From positions 1 to 32,427 of the forward strand of contig JAZKZE010000002.1 in the NCBI GenBank assembly GCA_045612485.1: a DNA stretch of 32,427 nucleotides. The letters are read 5' to 3'. Shown piece by piece: positions 24,358 through 32,427 of the stretch. Within the stretch, counting starts at the first letter, position 1. The number at the start of each line of letters is the position of its first letter. The notes below the pieces were generated by a model. That model was not told where the DNA came from and did not search any database. It worked only from the letters and a program-made list of their open reading frames with translations. Source of the stretch: RGIG5327 sp045612485 (lineage in GTDB: Bacteria > Verrucomicrobiota > Lentisphaeria > Victivallales > UBA1829). Position numbers and translations under genes: made by a program.

Positions 24358-25164
24358 TCATCTGCGGTTTTTCAGGAGATACTCTCTTGGGGAACAGTGC
24401 ATATATTTTGTAAAAAGTCTGGAAAAATTCCCCAGATCCGGGAAATTACAAGATAAGGCAACCTCCTTTACCTGATATTTTCCGGAACTTAAAAGTCTGG
24501 CACAATAGATGATCTTCTGTTGTAGTAAATACTGATGCAGCGGCAGACTTGTCACTTCTTTAAAAAGCCGCCTGAAATGGATGAGAGAAATATTTTTTTC
24601 CCTTGCGATCGCCTCAAAATCATATTCTTCAAAAGGGTTGAGGGCTATTTTCTGTGCCAATGTATTGATGTCATAGACATCTTTTTTTGTTTCCACAGGC
24701 AGCGGAGATAAATACTGCTGGATATCCCAGATCATTTTTTCCAGAGTAAAGACCATTCTGTCATGGAAAATTTCTTTATGAGTATGAAAGTCATTGACGA
24801 TACGCATGAAACCGATCTCCAGTTCCTTTTCAAGATCTTTATTGAGTTCTATATACCCCTGCGGACAATTTTTCATAAATGACTCAATGATCCTTTCCCC
24901 CCGTTCCCCGGTAAAATTCACCCAGAGATGATCGTAAAAATCCCCGGTCTCATTGATGAATCGCAAAGGTGTATCCGGCGGTACCCATGCCAATACCGGC
25001 CCTTTGAGATGTAATTTTCTGTTTCCATATTCCAGAGTCACACTCCCCCGGCGGATGAATTCAAAAGAAGGGGACGGGTCGGAAACAAATTTTTTCTGGG
25101 GGGCAAGCATCAATACCCGGGAGGCATAAATGATCTTTGTGTCTTTATAATAGTCAAGTTTCAT
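24358..25164 (-). CDS. AraC-family transcriptional regulator 2
   Basis: A 268-aa protein with an N-terminal AraC-type sensor half (about residues 25-100, with FIRRGSVTLEYGNRKLHLKGP and WVPPDTPLRF) and a C-terminal double helix-turn-helix (about 168-268). The first HTH is YDFEAIAREKNISLIHFRRLFKEVTSLPLHQY and the second VKEVALSCNFPDLGNFSRLFTKYMHCSPREY, both close to the family consensus. The start ATG follows AGGA at 7 bases. It is divergent from the Gfo/Idh/MocA gene across a 199-bp gap, the same layout as the first AraC gene, so it likely controls the oxidoreductase-hydrolase operon. It and the first regulator differ widely, suggesting separate signals. Confidence 0.88.
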   Translation of the reverse strand: MKLDYYKDTKIIYASRVLMLAPQKKFVSDPSPSFEFIRRGSVTLEYGNRKLHLKGPVLAWVPPDTPLRFINETGDFYDHLWVNFTGERGERIIESFMKNCPQGYIELNKDLEKELEIGFMRIVNDFHTHKEIFHDRMVFTLEKMIWDIQQYLSPLPVETKKDVYDINTLAQKIALNPFEEYDFEAIAREKNISLIHFRRLFKEVTSLPLHQYLLQQKIIYCARLLSSGKYQVKEVALSCNFPDLGNFSRLFTKYMHCSPREYLLKNRR

Positions 25165-25288
25165 TCTTTGTCCTTTTTTTTACTAAAATACCCTGAAAAA
25201 GGACAAAAATCAACCAACTTATCAAAAATAATCATTTCTTTTTCTGTAAAAATGTTTATTCCTTACAAGAAATACTATTTTTTATTAC

Positions 25289-25316
25289 TTGTATTTTCTA
25301 TTCTTTCCAGTATAAT
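25289..25316 (+). promoter_or_regulatory. promoter for oxidoreductase operon
   Basis: A consensus -10 box TATAAT lies at 25311-25316, with a poor -35 TTGTAT at 25289-25294 and a 16-base spacer. A poor -35 next to a perfect -10 is common where an activator such as an AraC protein is needed, and an AraC gene lies divergently upstream. The rest of the 199-bp gap is AT-rich with no other clear feature. Confidence 0.5.
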
Positions 25317-25363
25317 TACCAAAGAAACTTTTTCATTCACCAAAATAACACAGGGAGGAAAAA

Positions 25364-26380
25364 ATGAAAAAAGTAGCAGTAATGGGTCTCGGTATGGGAG
25401 GAGAATGGGCAAAAGCAGCATTTGAACTGCCCAATTCTGAATTGTGCATGATCTACGATCCCGCTTACGGGAAATATGACAGAATCGATACAAAATGGTA
25501 TGAAAGCAATAATATCAAACGTGCCATGACTGAGGAGGAGATCTATAATTCCGACGCCGACATCATCGTTGTGGCAAGTCCCGATCAGCTCCATGCGGAA
25601 CAGTCTGTAAAGGCGTTGAAAGCCGGAAAACACGTTGCATGCGAAAAACCCCTCGCCCTCACAGTGGAAGACTGCAAAAAAATCATTAGAGCAGTGGAAG
25701 AAAGCGGCAAGGAATTCATGACAGGTCAGGTCTGCCGTTATGCCCCCTCCTTCCGTCTGATGAAACAGTTTATTGATGAAGGAAGAATCGGTGAGATCGT
25801 TGCAGTGGAAGGCTCCTACGCACACGACTACGCCAAAGTGGGCGGCTGGGATGACTGGAGAAAATGCAAGGAAGTAGGCAGATACGGTTTTATCGGCGGC
25901 GGCTGCCATGCTCTTGACCTTCTCCGTTTCCTTGCAGGCGATCCCACGGAAGTAACCTGCTACATGAATCAGAAATTCCTGCCTGACTGGTCCAAACCTG
26001 ATACCGGGGTAGCCATTGCAAAATTCCCCAATAATGTGATCGGAAGAATTTTTGTTTCCATCGGCATCAAAGCCCCCTACACCATGGGTACCATCGTTTA
26101 CGGTACAAAAGGCTCCTTGCGTTACCGGGATGAAAAATGTGTGGAGATCGCGGAAGAAAGCGTTTACTCCACTACAAAAGAATTGCAGTATGTGAAGATC
26201 CCCGCACTGGGAGCAGGTCACCACATCAAGGCGGAACTTGCCGCATTCCTGGATCATCTGGAAAACGGTACCGACTTCCCCAGCGATGTTTACCAGGGTA
26301 CCAAAACTGTCGCCTTTGCAGAAGCCGCCATCAAGTCCTCCGTCACAGGTATGCCTGAAAAAGTGGATTACAATTTCTGA
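25364..26380 (+). CDS. Gfo/Idh/MocA-family NAD(P)-dependent oxidoreductase
   Basis: A 338-aa protein with an N-terminal Rossmann fold (about residues 1-120) whose nucleotide loop is GLGMGGEWAK, a slightly unusual form of GxGxxG. The family Lys is in CEKPLAL (Glu94-Lys95-Pro96), and the second catalytic pair is in GGGCHALDLLRF (His182, Asp185). The C-terminal alpha/beta domain follows. Such enzymes oxidise or reduce a hydroxyl on a sugar or cyclitol, or take part in oxidation-elimination glycoside cleavage. It is first in its operon, with a GGAGG ribosome site, and its stop is 14 bp before the third ceramidase-fold gene. The substrate is unknown. Confidence 0.92.
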   Translation: MKKVAVMGLGMGGEWAKAAFELPNSELCMIYDPAYGKYDRIDTKWYESNNIKRAMTEEEIYNSDADIIVVASPDQLHAEQSVKALKAGKHVACEKPLALTVEDCKKIIRAVEESGKEFMTGQVCRYAPSFRLMKQFIDEGRIGEIVAVEGSYAHDYAKVGGWDDWRKCKEVGRYGFIGGGCHALDLLRFLAGDPTEVTCYMNQKFLPDWSKPDTGVAIAKFPNNVIGRIFVSIGIKAPYTMGTIVYGTKGSLRYRDEKCVEIAEESVYSTTKELQYVKIPALGAGHHIKAELAAFLDHLENGTDFPSDVYQGTKTVAFAEAAIKSSVTGMPEKVDYNF

Positions 26381-26394
26381 TAAAGGAGTAGAAA

Positions 26395-27834
26395 ATGAAA
26401 GCCGGATTTTATACAACAGATATATCCATGCCCATCGGCTGCAATATGTCCGGTTTTGTCCGCTTACTTTCCACAAGGGCTTTTGATTCTCTCAAGATCC
26501 GTGCCGCCGTATTTTCCGACGGTACGGTCAAAACCGTCTTTGCTGCAGTGGATTCCTGCTGTCTGGAAGAGGATATCATCCTTGACGCCCTTGAGGAAGT
26601 AAAACGTCTTTCCGGACTCACTTTTGACGCTCATATCATTGCCGCAACCCATGTCCATACCAGCGGACACGTCCGTTACGGATGGAAAAAACAGGCGGAA
26701 GCATGTAAAAAGATCCTTCCCAAAGAGATCTGTGATCTCATTGATCCCGACTCCCTGCCTGTCCCCAATGAGTATTATTATCATTTCTGCAAAAGTCAGC
26801 TTGCCACGGCGATCATGGAAGCATATTACCGTCTGGAAGATGCCAAATTGAGTTTCGGAAAAGGTTATGATGGAGCAAGAGCTTTCAACCGCCGTACAAA
26901 AATGAAAAACGGCAGAACCTATACCCACGGCGGAAAGGGCAATCCGGATGTTGTGGATTATGCCGGCCCCATCGACCCGGAAGTCAATGTATTGGGGGCG
27001 TGGCGGAAAGATGGCTCTCTTATCGGATGCGTCATCAATTATGCCTGTCACGGTACCTGTATGTGCGGTACTCCCGGCTCTCACGGGGACTGGTTCCAAT
27101 ATACGGATGAAGTCATCAAAAAACTTATGGGGGAAAAAGTAAGCGTAGTAGTTCTCAATGGTGCCAGCGGCGATGTGACACAGGTGGACAACCTCTCTCC
27201 CAGACACGATTACGGCGAGAGAGTTGCAAAGGAACTTGGCGGAAGGATCGGGGCGGAAGCCTATAAAGTCCTGCTGGGAGCTTATCCCCGGAAGGATATG
27301 ACTATGGCGATAGCCCATGATGTTATGGATATTCCCAAACGCCGTCCTTCCAAAGCACACTTTGAGGAAGCGGTGGAACTCCTTAAAAAAGGAGATCCGG
27401 AAACCGATGAAGATGCCATGTTTGCCAGAACTACCGTCCTTACGGAAGTCATGTATCAGCTCAATCCTGTTTCCAAACAGGATATTACGGTAATCAAGAT
27501 CGGGGAAGCGGTCTTCGTTTCCAATCAGAATGAGATCTTTACCCAACTTGGCATGAAAATCAAAAATGGAAGTAAATTCCCCTATACATTTGTCTGCTGC
27601 CTTGCCAACGGGGTGAGCGTTTACGTTCCCACGCTTGAAGCATTCGATCCGGAAACAGGCGGCGGCTATGAAACAAGGATCAATCCGGGTCGTCTGGATA
27701 TCCATGCAGGAGATATGATGGCAGACCGTGCCGTTGAGCTTATCAATACTCTTGCTCCCGACGAACCGGAAAAGGTGGACTGCCCGCCACGGAAACCCTG
27801 GAGTTACGGCACAAATCCCCCACAGATCGACTGA
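26395..27834 (+). CDS. ceramidase-fold zinc hydrolase, copy 3
   Basis: A 479-aa member of the same family as the two genes at 5294-8106, but from a distinct subgroup shared with the next gene. It starts MKAGFYTTDIS and keeps the predicted metal-site residues: THVHTSG near residue 85, YACHGTC near 222, NEIFTQ near 382 and GGGYETR near 425. The NRR-x-x-MKNG-x-x-THGGKGNPD segment is also kept. As in copies 1 and 2, the nucleophile motif reads GDVTQ with Thr, not the Ser of characterised ceramidase. It has no signal peptide. The ribosome site is AAAGGAG. It is expressed with the oxidoreductase and is probably part of the same route. Confidence 0.82.
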   Translation: MKAGFYTTDISMPIGCNMSGFVRLLSTRAFDSLKIRAAVFSDGTVKTVFAAVDSCCLEEDIILDALEEVKRLSGLTFDAHIIAATHVHTSGHVRYGWKKQAEACKKILPKEICDLIDPDSLPVPNEYYYHFCKSQLATAIMEAYYRLEDAKLSFGKGYDGARAFNRRTKMKNGRTYTHGGKGNPDVVDYAGPIDPEVNVLGAWRKDGSLIGCVINYACHGTCMCGTPGSHGDWFQYTDEVIKKLMGEKVSVVVLNGASGDVTQVDNLSPRHDYGERVAKELGGRIGAEAYKVLLGAYPRKDMTMAIAHDVMDIPKRRPSKAHFEEAVELLKKGDPETDEDAMFARTTVLTEVMYQLNPVSKQDITVIKIGEAVFVSNQNEIFTQLGMKIKNGSKFPYTFVCCLANGVSVYVPTLEAFDPETGGGYETRINPGRLDIHAGDMMADRAVELINTLAPDEPEKVDCPPRKPWSYGTNPPQID

Positions 27835-27874
27835 TAAAAACCAACAGAATATAAAACAAAAAGGAAACAATATC

Positions 27875-29317
27875 ATGAAAGCTGGATTCTGTACAACAGA
27901 TATTTCTCTTCCCGTCGGTTACAATATTTCCGGCGGTTATGTCCGCAACCTCTCCACAAGGGCATTTGATCCCCTGAAGATCCGTGCCGCTGTCTTCTCT
28001 GACGGCAAAATCACCACAGCCATTGCCGCTGTGGATTCCTGCGGGATCGAAAAACAGTTGATCGATGAAGCACTTGAAGAAGTGAAAAAATGTACCGGGA
28101 TCACCTTTGATTCCTACATCATTTCCGCCACCCATGTGCATACAGGAGGTCACCTCCGCCACGGTCAGGAAGAACAGATCAACGCCTGTAAAGAGTATCT
28201 CTCTGATGATATTTATGCTCTTATGGACCCCGAATCCCTGCCCGTCCCGGATTCCCCCTATTATGATTACAGCAGAAGTCAGCTTGCCACAGCTCTTATT
28301 GAAGCATATATGAGAATGGAAGAAGCGGATATAAGTACCGGCAAAGGGGAAGATGCTGCAAGAGTATTCAACCGCCGTATCAAAATGAAAAACGGCCGTA
28401 CCTATACCCATGGCGGAAAAGGCAATCCGGACAAAGTGGATTATGCCGGTCCCATCGACCCGGAAGTCAATGTTCTGGGGGCATGGAGAAAAGACGGCAC
28501 ACTTATCGGCTGTATCATCAATTATGCCTGTCACGGTACCTGTATGTGCGGTACTCCCGGCTCCCACGGGGACTGGTTCCAGTATGCGGATGATGTCATC
28601 AAAAAACTTATGGGAGAGAAAGTTGGCGTTGTCATTATGAACGGTGCCTGCGGTGACCTTACCCAGGTGGACAACTTCTCCCCCAGACACGATTTCGGGG
28701 AAAGAGTGGCAAAGGAACTTGGCGGAAGGATCGGGGCGGAAGCCTACAAAGTCCTGCTGGGAGCCTATCCCCGTCCGGATATGACCATGGAAGCGGCAAC
28801 AGCCGATGTCCCCATTGAAAAACGTCATCCCTCCCCCGCCCACTTTGAAGAAGCGGTGGAAAAATTGAGAAAGGGCGATCCCAAAGTGGATGAAGATGCC
28901 ATGTTTGCCAGAACCACCATCATGGCGGAAGTCATGTATAAAAAAGAACCCGTTTCCATGCAGAATGTAACTGCCATCCGGATCGGGGAAGCGGTCTTCG
29001 TTTCCAACCAGAACGAGATCTTTACGGAAATCGGCTTGAAGATGAAAAAGGAAAGCCCCTTCCTTTATACTTTCGTATGTTCTCTTGCCAACGGCCACTG
29101 CGTCTATGTCCCCACACTTTCCGCATTCGATATGGAAACAGGCGGCGGCTATGAAACAAGGATCAATCCCGGAAGACTGGATATCCATGCAGGAGATATT
29201 CTTGCGGATAAAGGTATTGAATTGATGAGATCCTTTACTCCCGTTGAACCGGAAAAGGTGGATTGCCCGCCACGGAAACCCTGGAGTTACGGCACAAATC
29301 CCCCCCAGATCGACTGA
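27875..29317 (+). CDS. ceramidase-fold zinc hydrolase, copy 4
   Basis: A 480-aa tandem paralogue of copy 3, with long identical stretches such as MKNGRTYTHGGKGNPD, INYACHGTCMCGTPGSHGDW and the C-terminal PPRKPWSYGTNPPQID. The predicted metal-site residues are unchanged (THVHTGG, YACHGTC, NEIFTE, GGGYETR) and the nucleophile motif is GDLTQ, again with Thr. The ATG at 27875 follows AAAAGGAAA. An open frame extends 49 codons further upstream into the previous gene but has no ribosome site. It has no signal peptide. A clean terminator hairpin follows 10 bp after the stop. Confidence 0.82.
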   Translation: MKAGFCTTDISLPVGYNISGGYVRNLSTRAFDPLKIRAAVFSDGKITTAIAAVDSCGIEKQLIDEALEEVKKCTGITFDSYIISATHVHTGGHLRHGQEEQINACKEYLSDDIYALMDPESLPVPDSPYYDYSRSQLATALIEAYMRMEEADISTGKGEDAARVFNRRIKMKNGRTYTHGGKGNPDKVDYAGPIDPEVNVLGAWRKDGTLIGCIINYACHGTCMCGTPGSHGDWFQYADDVIKKLMGEKVGVVIMNGACGDLTQVDNFSPRHDFGERVAKELGGRIGAEAYKVLLGAYPRPDMTMEAATADVPIEKRHPSPAHFEEAVEKLRKGDPKVDEDAMFARTTIMAEVMYKKEPVSMQNVTAIRIGEAVFVSNQNEIFTEIGLKMKKESPFLYTFVCSLANGHCVYVPTLSAFDMETGGGYETRINPGRLDIHAGDILADKGIELMRSFTPVEPEKVDCPPRKPWSYGTNPPQID

Positions 29318-29327
29318 TTATTAAACC

Positions 29328-29360
29328 AGGAAAGAAAGGATTTCCTTTCTTTCCTTTTTT
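29328..29360 (+). terminator. rho-independent terminator or attenuator
   Basis: AGGAAAGAAAGG at 29328-29339 pairs perfectly with CCTTTCTTTCCT at 29344-29355 over an ATTT loop and is followed by five more T residues. It ends the oxidoreductase-hydrolase transcript. The next gene starts only 31 bp later on the same strand with no clear promoter between, so it may be reached by partial read-through. Confidence 0.85.
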
Positions 29361-29390
29361 ATCGTCCAAAGACAAAAAAGGAGATTTTAC

Positions 29391-32297
29391 ATGAAAAAAC
29401 TTTTTTCCATCCCCCTTTTATCCTTTGCTTTTCTTCTGATTTTCCCCCTTGCACTTTCCGGAAAAGATGTTTTTCTTATGAAGAACGGTAAAGCCGTTTC
29501 TGCTGTTATTGTAAACAAAAATGCCGTTGAAACGGAAAAACACGCTGCAAAAGAACTTTCTTATTTTCTCGGTAAAATTGCCGGAGGAAAAGGTCCGGAA
29601 ATCGTAAGCGGTAAAAAGACGACTCTTTATCCCATCACTTTTGTCATCAATAAAAATGACAAAGAAATCAAGGATGACGGTTTCCGTCTTTCCATTACGG
29701 AAAAAGGTACCGTCATTTCTGCAAAACATGAAAGAGGACTGATCTACGGAGCATATGAGATCGTCAAACGGTACGGCGGGATCAAATTTCTTGTTCCCGG
29801 CGAGGACGGCACATATTTTACAGTAAAGAAGAATATTTCTCTTCCTGTTTCCAATACTGTTTACAATCCCTCCTCCTGTTTCCGTACATTCTTTTTTGAA
29901 TCCTGCAATACCAATTCCCTGTTGAAAGATACCTGGGACTGGATGCTCCGGAACAATATGTATCCGGAACTTACCCCGGGACAGTTGAGAAGTACCCGTA
30001 TTGCCGCATTTCTGAAAGGCAGAACCCCTTCTGTACGGGGAACGATCCACGCTTTTTCCGGACTTCTGGGAATGGAAAACGGTTTTTCCAACAAGAAAAA
30101 GATGAAAGAAATTGCAACAAAATATCCGGATGCCTTCCCCCTTGTAAACGGCAAACGCAGACCGGATATGCTTGCCAATGCCTCCGGCGGCGACCGTGCC
30201 CAACCCTGTACCTCCAATGCCGATACCATCCGCATCATGGGCGACAACCTTGCCGGACTTTATAAGCGTTACGGTCTCAAAGATTTCACCTGTACTCTGG
30301 GCAATAATGACGGGACGATCTGGTGCGAATGTGCCTCCTGTGTCGCACTTGACGGAAAAGGAAAATTTTATAATTATCCGGAAAACCGTTACTGGACATT
30401 TGTCAATGCTCTTGCAGCAAAGGTATATAAACAATTCCCCGATGCGGATGTGAGAGGGTGGGCTTATCAGAATTTCCATAATCCCCCCACAACTGTAAAA
30501 CCGGATAAACGCCTTACCGTTCAGCTGGTCTTCAACCGACGCTGTCAGAGACACACTCTCACAGATAAAAACTGCCCCATCAATAAAGTCTTTCTGAAAA
30601 ACTTTACCGACTGGAGCAAATTCCCCAATAAAAAATTCACCTGGGAACAGTTCAACCATTCCGGGGCAAATTATATGCCTATGGAAAATACTTTTGTGGA
30701 AGATCTTTATACCTATTACAAACTTGGTGTAAACGGCTGTATGCTTGTCTGTCAGCCGCCGGACGGAGTCTATAACAAGAAAAGATATGCCAATACCACC
30801 GTCCCCTATGTGTGGCAGAATATGTGGCAGACCCTTTATCTTTCCGCGGCAATCATGTGGGATATCAAAACCGACAAAAACGCGCTTCTGGAAAAGATCA
30901 ATTCTCTCTATTACGGCAAGGCATGGAACAACGGGATGAAAGAATACCGTACTCTGCTGGATCAGGCGGCAAGAAATACTCCCGGCTGTTTCGGTCACGG
31001 ACTCAACTCTCCTGCCGGACGCTGTCTTGACCACCCCGGAGTACATGATAAACTCCTGAAGGCTCTGGATAAAGCGGAAAAGGCTGCAAAGGATGAGCCC
31101 AGAAGTCTTGCCCATGTGAAAATGGACAGAAAATTATTCCAGCTTACCTGGGAAGCCAAACGGAAAGAGTATCTCAATAATTTCCGGGATTTCAATGCCT
31201 TCCCCCGCACCGCACCCATTAAAATCGACGGAAAGCTGAATGAAAAAGACTGGAAGAATGCCAATATCATCACCAACTTCCAGACAGGAACAAAAAGAGA
31301 GATCCAGCAGACCTTTGCCAGAATCGTTTATGACAAAGATAATCTCTATATTGCCGCCGATCTTATGGAACCGGCCCCGGAAAAAATGGAGGAGACGCCG
31401 AAAAATCCGGATCACTTGTGGAGAAGCAATACATTTGAATTCTTCCTTCATCAGCCGGAACTTGGCGGAGAATATCTGCATATATCCTTTGCTCCCGGCG
31501 GACAGGGCTATCTCTCCTACCGGGATATTGCCGGCAATATGGTGAGAAAGGGTGTCCTTGCGGATGTGGAATATAAATGCACCATCGGTAAAGACCGCTG
31601 GACTGTGGAATGCCGTATTCCTGCAAGTGTTGTGGGAATGAGTTTTACCAAAGGAAGTTCCTGGAAACTCAATATTGGCAGAGGTAGACACGTCAAAGGC
31701 GAAAAAGCCCAGTATTCCTCCATTTGCAACGGCAAATTCCAGGGAAGCGGAAGTTTTCAGCCTCTTCTGCTTACCGAAGCAAGAGAAATAACCTCCAACG
31801 GGGAAAAAATCGCTTCCTTCTGGAAGAATCCCTCCTTGAATGTAACACAGAAACTTACAAAAAGGTCAAATTGGAGAAAATGGGAAGTCAAAGATGGTCT
31901 TGTACCTTCCTCCTGGCATCCCGGCAATTCCAAGCCCGGAAAACTTGCTGTTGTCAAAAAAGCAGGAAGTACAGACTCCTATTTGCAGTTTACCGGAAGT
32001 GCAAGTCAATTCTATGGTGACAAATCAGAAGAAAGCGTCCGTTTGCGTATCCGTATCCGGGCTGCCGGAAAAGGCAAAATGAGTCTCGGCATCCCCAGAT
32101 ACAAAGGGAAATACCGTTTCTGCGGTGCGGATGCGAAAATGCTTAAAGGAAAAAATCCGGTCATCCTTACGGAAGATTTTAAAGACTACACGTGGGAATA
32201 TACCAAACGTCCCGGTGAGTTTTTTGCTCTGACCATTGTCAGTTCCTCTGACGGAGAGATCAAACTGGATGATGCAGTCATTACTCCCGTAAAATAA
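29391..32297 (+). CDS. secreted DUF4838 protein with CBM9-like domain
   Basis: A 968-aa exported protein. It has a clear signal peptide (residues 1-24, cleavage near ALSG). An N-terminal alpha/beta domain (about 30-145, with KHAAKELSYFLGKIAGG and RGLIYGAYEIVKRYGG) is like the non-catalytic domain that precedes GH20 and GH67 barrels. A DUF4838 barrel follows (about 150-570). From about 605 to 795 is a CBM9-like sugar-binding region (PIKIDGKLNEKDW, YDKDNLYIAADL, NTFEFFLHQP). The last 130 residues look like a beta-sandwich. DUF4838 proteins are presumed glycosidases on environmental polysaccharides, but the activity is unproven. It is the only clearly secreted enzyme of the window. The ribosome site is AAAAGGAG. 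Confidence 0.85.
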   Translation: MKKLFSIPLLSFAFLLIFPLALSGKDVFLMKNGKAVSAVIVNKNAVETEKHAAKELSYFLGKIAGGKGPEIVSGKKTTLYPITFVINKNDKEIKDDGFRLSITEKGTVISAKHERGLIYGAYEIVKRYGGIKFLVPGEDGTYFTVKKNISLPVSNTVYNPSSCFRTFFFESCNTNSLLKDTWDWMLRNNMYPELTPGQLRSTRIAAFLKGRTPSVRGTIHAFSGLLGMENGFSNKKKMKEIATKYPDAFPLVNGKRRPDMLANASGGDRAQPCTSNADTIRIMGDNLAGLYKRYGLKDFTCTLGNNDGTIWCECASCVALDGKGKFYNYPENRYWTFVNALAAKVYKQFPDADVRGWAYQNFHNPPTTVKPDKRLTVQLVFNRRCQRHTLTDKNCPINKVFLKNFTDWSKFPNKKFTWEQFNHSGANYMPMENTFVEDLYTYYKLGVNGCMLVCQPPDGVYNKKRYANTTVPYVWQNMWQTLYLSAAIMWDIKTDKNALLEKINSLYYGKAWNNGMKEYRTLLDQAARNTPGCFGHGLNSPAGRCLDHPGVHDKLLKALDKAEKAAKDEPRSLAHVKMDRKLFQLTWEAKRKEYLNNFRDFNAFPRTAPIKIDGKLNEKDWKNANIITNFQTGTKREIQQTFARIVYDKDNLYIAADLMEPAPEKMEETPKNPDHLWRSNTFEFFLHQPELGGEYLHISFAPGGQGYLSYRDIAGNMVRKGVLADVEYKCTIGKDRWTVECRIPASVVGMSFTKGSSWKLNIGRGRHVKGEKAQYSSICNGKFQGSGSFQPLLLTEAREITSNGEKIASFWKNPSLNVTQKLTKRSNWRKWEVKDGLVPSSWHPGNSKPGKLAVVKKAGSTDSYLQFTGSASQFYGDKSEESVRLRIRIRAAGKGKMSLGIPRYKGKYRFCGADAKMLKGKNPVILTEDFKDYTWEYTKRPGEFFALTIVSSSDGEIKLDDAVITPVK

Positions 32298-32303
32298 GAG
32301 ATA

Positions 32304-32427
32304 TTTTTCCACAGCTGTCCCATAAAATCATGGAAAAAAGAGAAATGTTCGGTTGCCAGGCGAGGCGGTTGCCGCCGAGCGCGCAGTGGATGTGCGAATG
32401 AACCGCAGGGCAATCGCCTTGCGGACG
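32304..32427. repeat. structured repeat-like right edge
   Basis: TTTTTCCA at 32304-32311 pairs with TGGAAAAA at 32331-32338 just after the last gene, a weak terminator. Beyond it, 32360-32373 pairs with 32409-32422 over 14 bp with two G-T wobbles. Inside are CGCGCA/TGTGCG (a 6-bp stem) and GGCGG-TTG-CCGCC, giving a compact branched structure. The phrase CGAATGAACCGCAGG is shared, with one base difference, with the left edge of the window. This looks like a dispersed intergenic element that is cut by the window end. Confidence 0.4.

Noticed and set aside
26464..27876. Antisense open frame of 470 codons opposite ceramidase-fold copy 3
   Set aside because: It mirrors the coding strand and arises from biased codon use that keeps stops out of the opposite frame. 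Its product is low-complexity and resembles no family, and it has no ribosome site in a sensible place.
27743..29188. Antisense open frame of 481 codons opposite ceramidase-fold copy 4
   Set aside because: It is the same shadow effect in the paralogous gene. The plus-strand gene has conserved motifs and a ribosome site.
29418..31115. Antisense open frame of 565 codons opposite the DUF4838 gene
   Set aside because: The plus strand encodes a protein with a signal peptide and recognisable domains. The minus product has no recognisable feature.

Overview
The window looks like an accessory carbohydrate-use region from a member of the Planctomycetes-Verrucomicrobia-Lentisphaerae group, most likely a gut-type Lentisphaerota (Victivallis-like). 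That placement is an inference. It rests on a pilin-like protein with a FTLIELLVV N-terminus fused to a large soluble domain, a secreted DUF4838 protein, several proteins with the alkaline-ceramidase fold, creatininase-like proteins, beta-helix proteins, Gfo/Idh/MocA and DegT enzymes and AraC regulators. GC content looks moderate (mid 40s by eye). No tRNA, rRNA, CRISPR array, transposase or phage gene is seen.

Layout. Bases 1-558 are non-coding, with a 17-bp perfect inverted repeat and a good promoter before an EamA-type permease (559-1470, +). A four-gene minus-strand operon follows (4976 down to 1566): HlyD-type adaptor, FtsX-type permease, ABC ATPase and FluC/CrcB fluoride channel. Each junction overlaps by 4 bp. 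From 5294 a long plus-strand operon encodes two ceramidase-fold hydrolases, a 977-aa protein of unknown function, three creatininase-family paralogues, a GH28-like beta-helix enzyme and a pilin-like protein (to 15876). A 710-aa beta-helix protein (16042-18174) ends at a strong bidirectional terminator.

An AraC regulator (18267-19091, -) is divergent from a DegT/DnrJ-type PLP enzyme, a sugar-isomerase-type TIM barrel and a GH78-like rhamnosidase (19230-23377, +). A 229-bp element with terminal inverted repeats lies just before the GH78 gene. After a small membrane protein (23496-24353), a second AraC regulator (24358-25164, -) is divergent from a Gfo/Idh/MocA oxidoreductase, two more ceramidase-fold paralogues and a secreted DUF4838 protein with a CBM9-like domain (25364-32297, +).

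How the genes may work together (inference). The secreted DUF4838 protein would act on glycan outside the cell. The GH78-like, beta-helix and 977-aa proteins lack signal peptides and would act on imported oligosaccharides. The oxidoreductase, aminotransferase and TIM-barrel enzymes would modify the sugar. The seven predicted cytoplasmic metal-dependent hydrolases of two families that attack amide or lactam bonds would cleave an acyl, amide or lactam group. The repeated pairing of these two families, with four ceramidase-fold copies that all have Thr where characterised ceramidase has its Ser nucleophile, is the strongest candidate here for an undescribed catabolic system.
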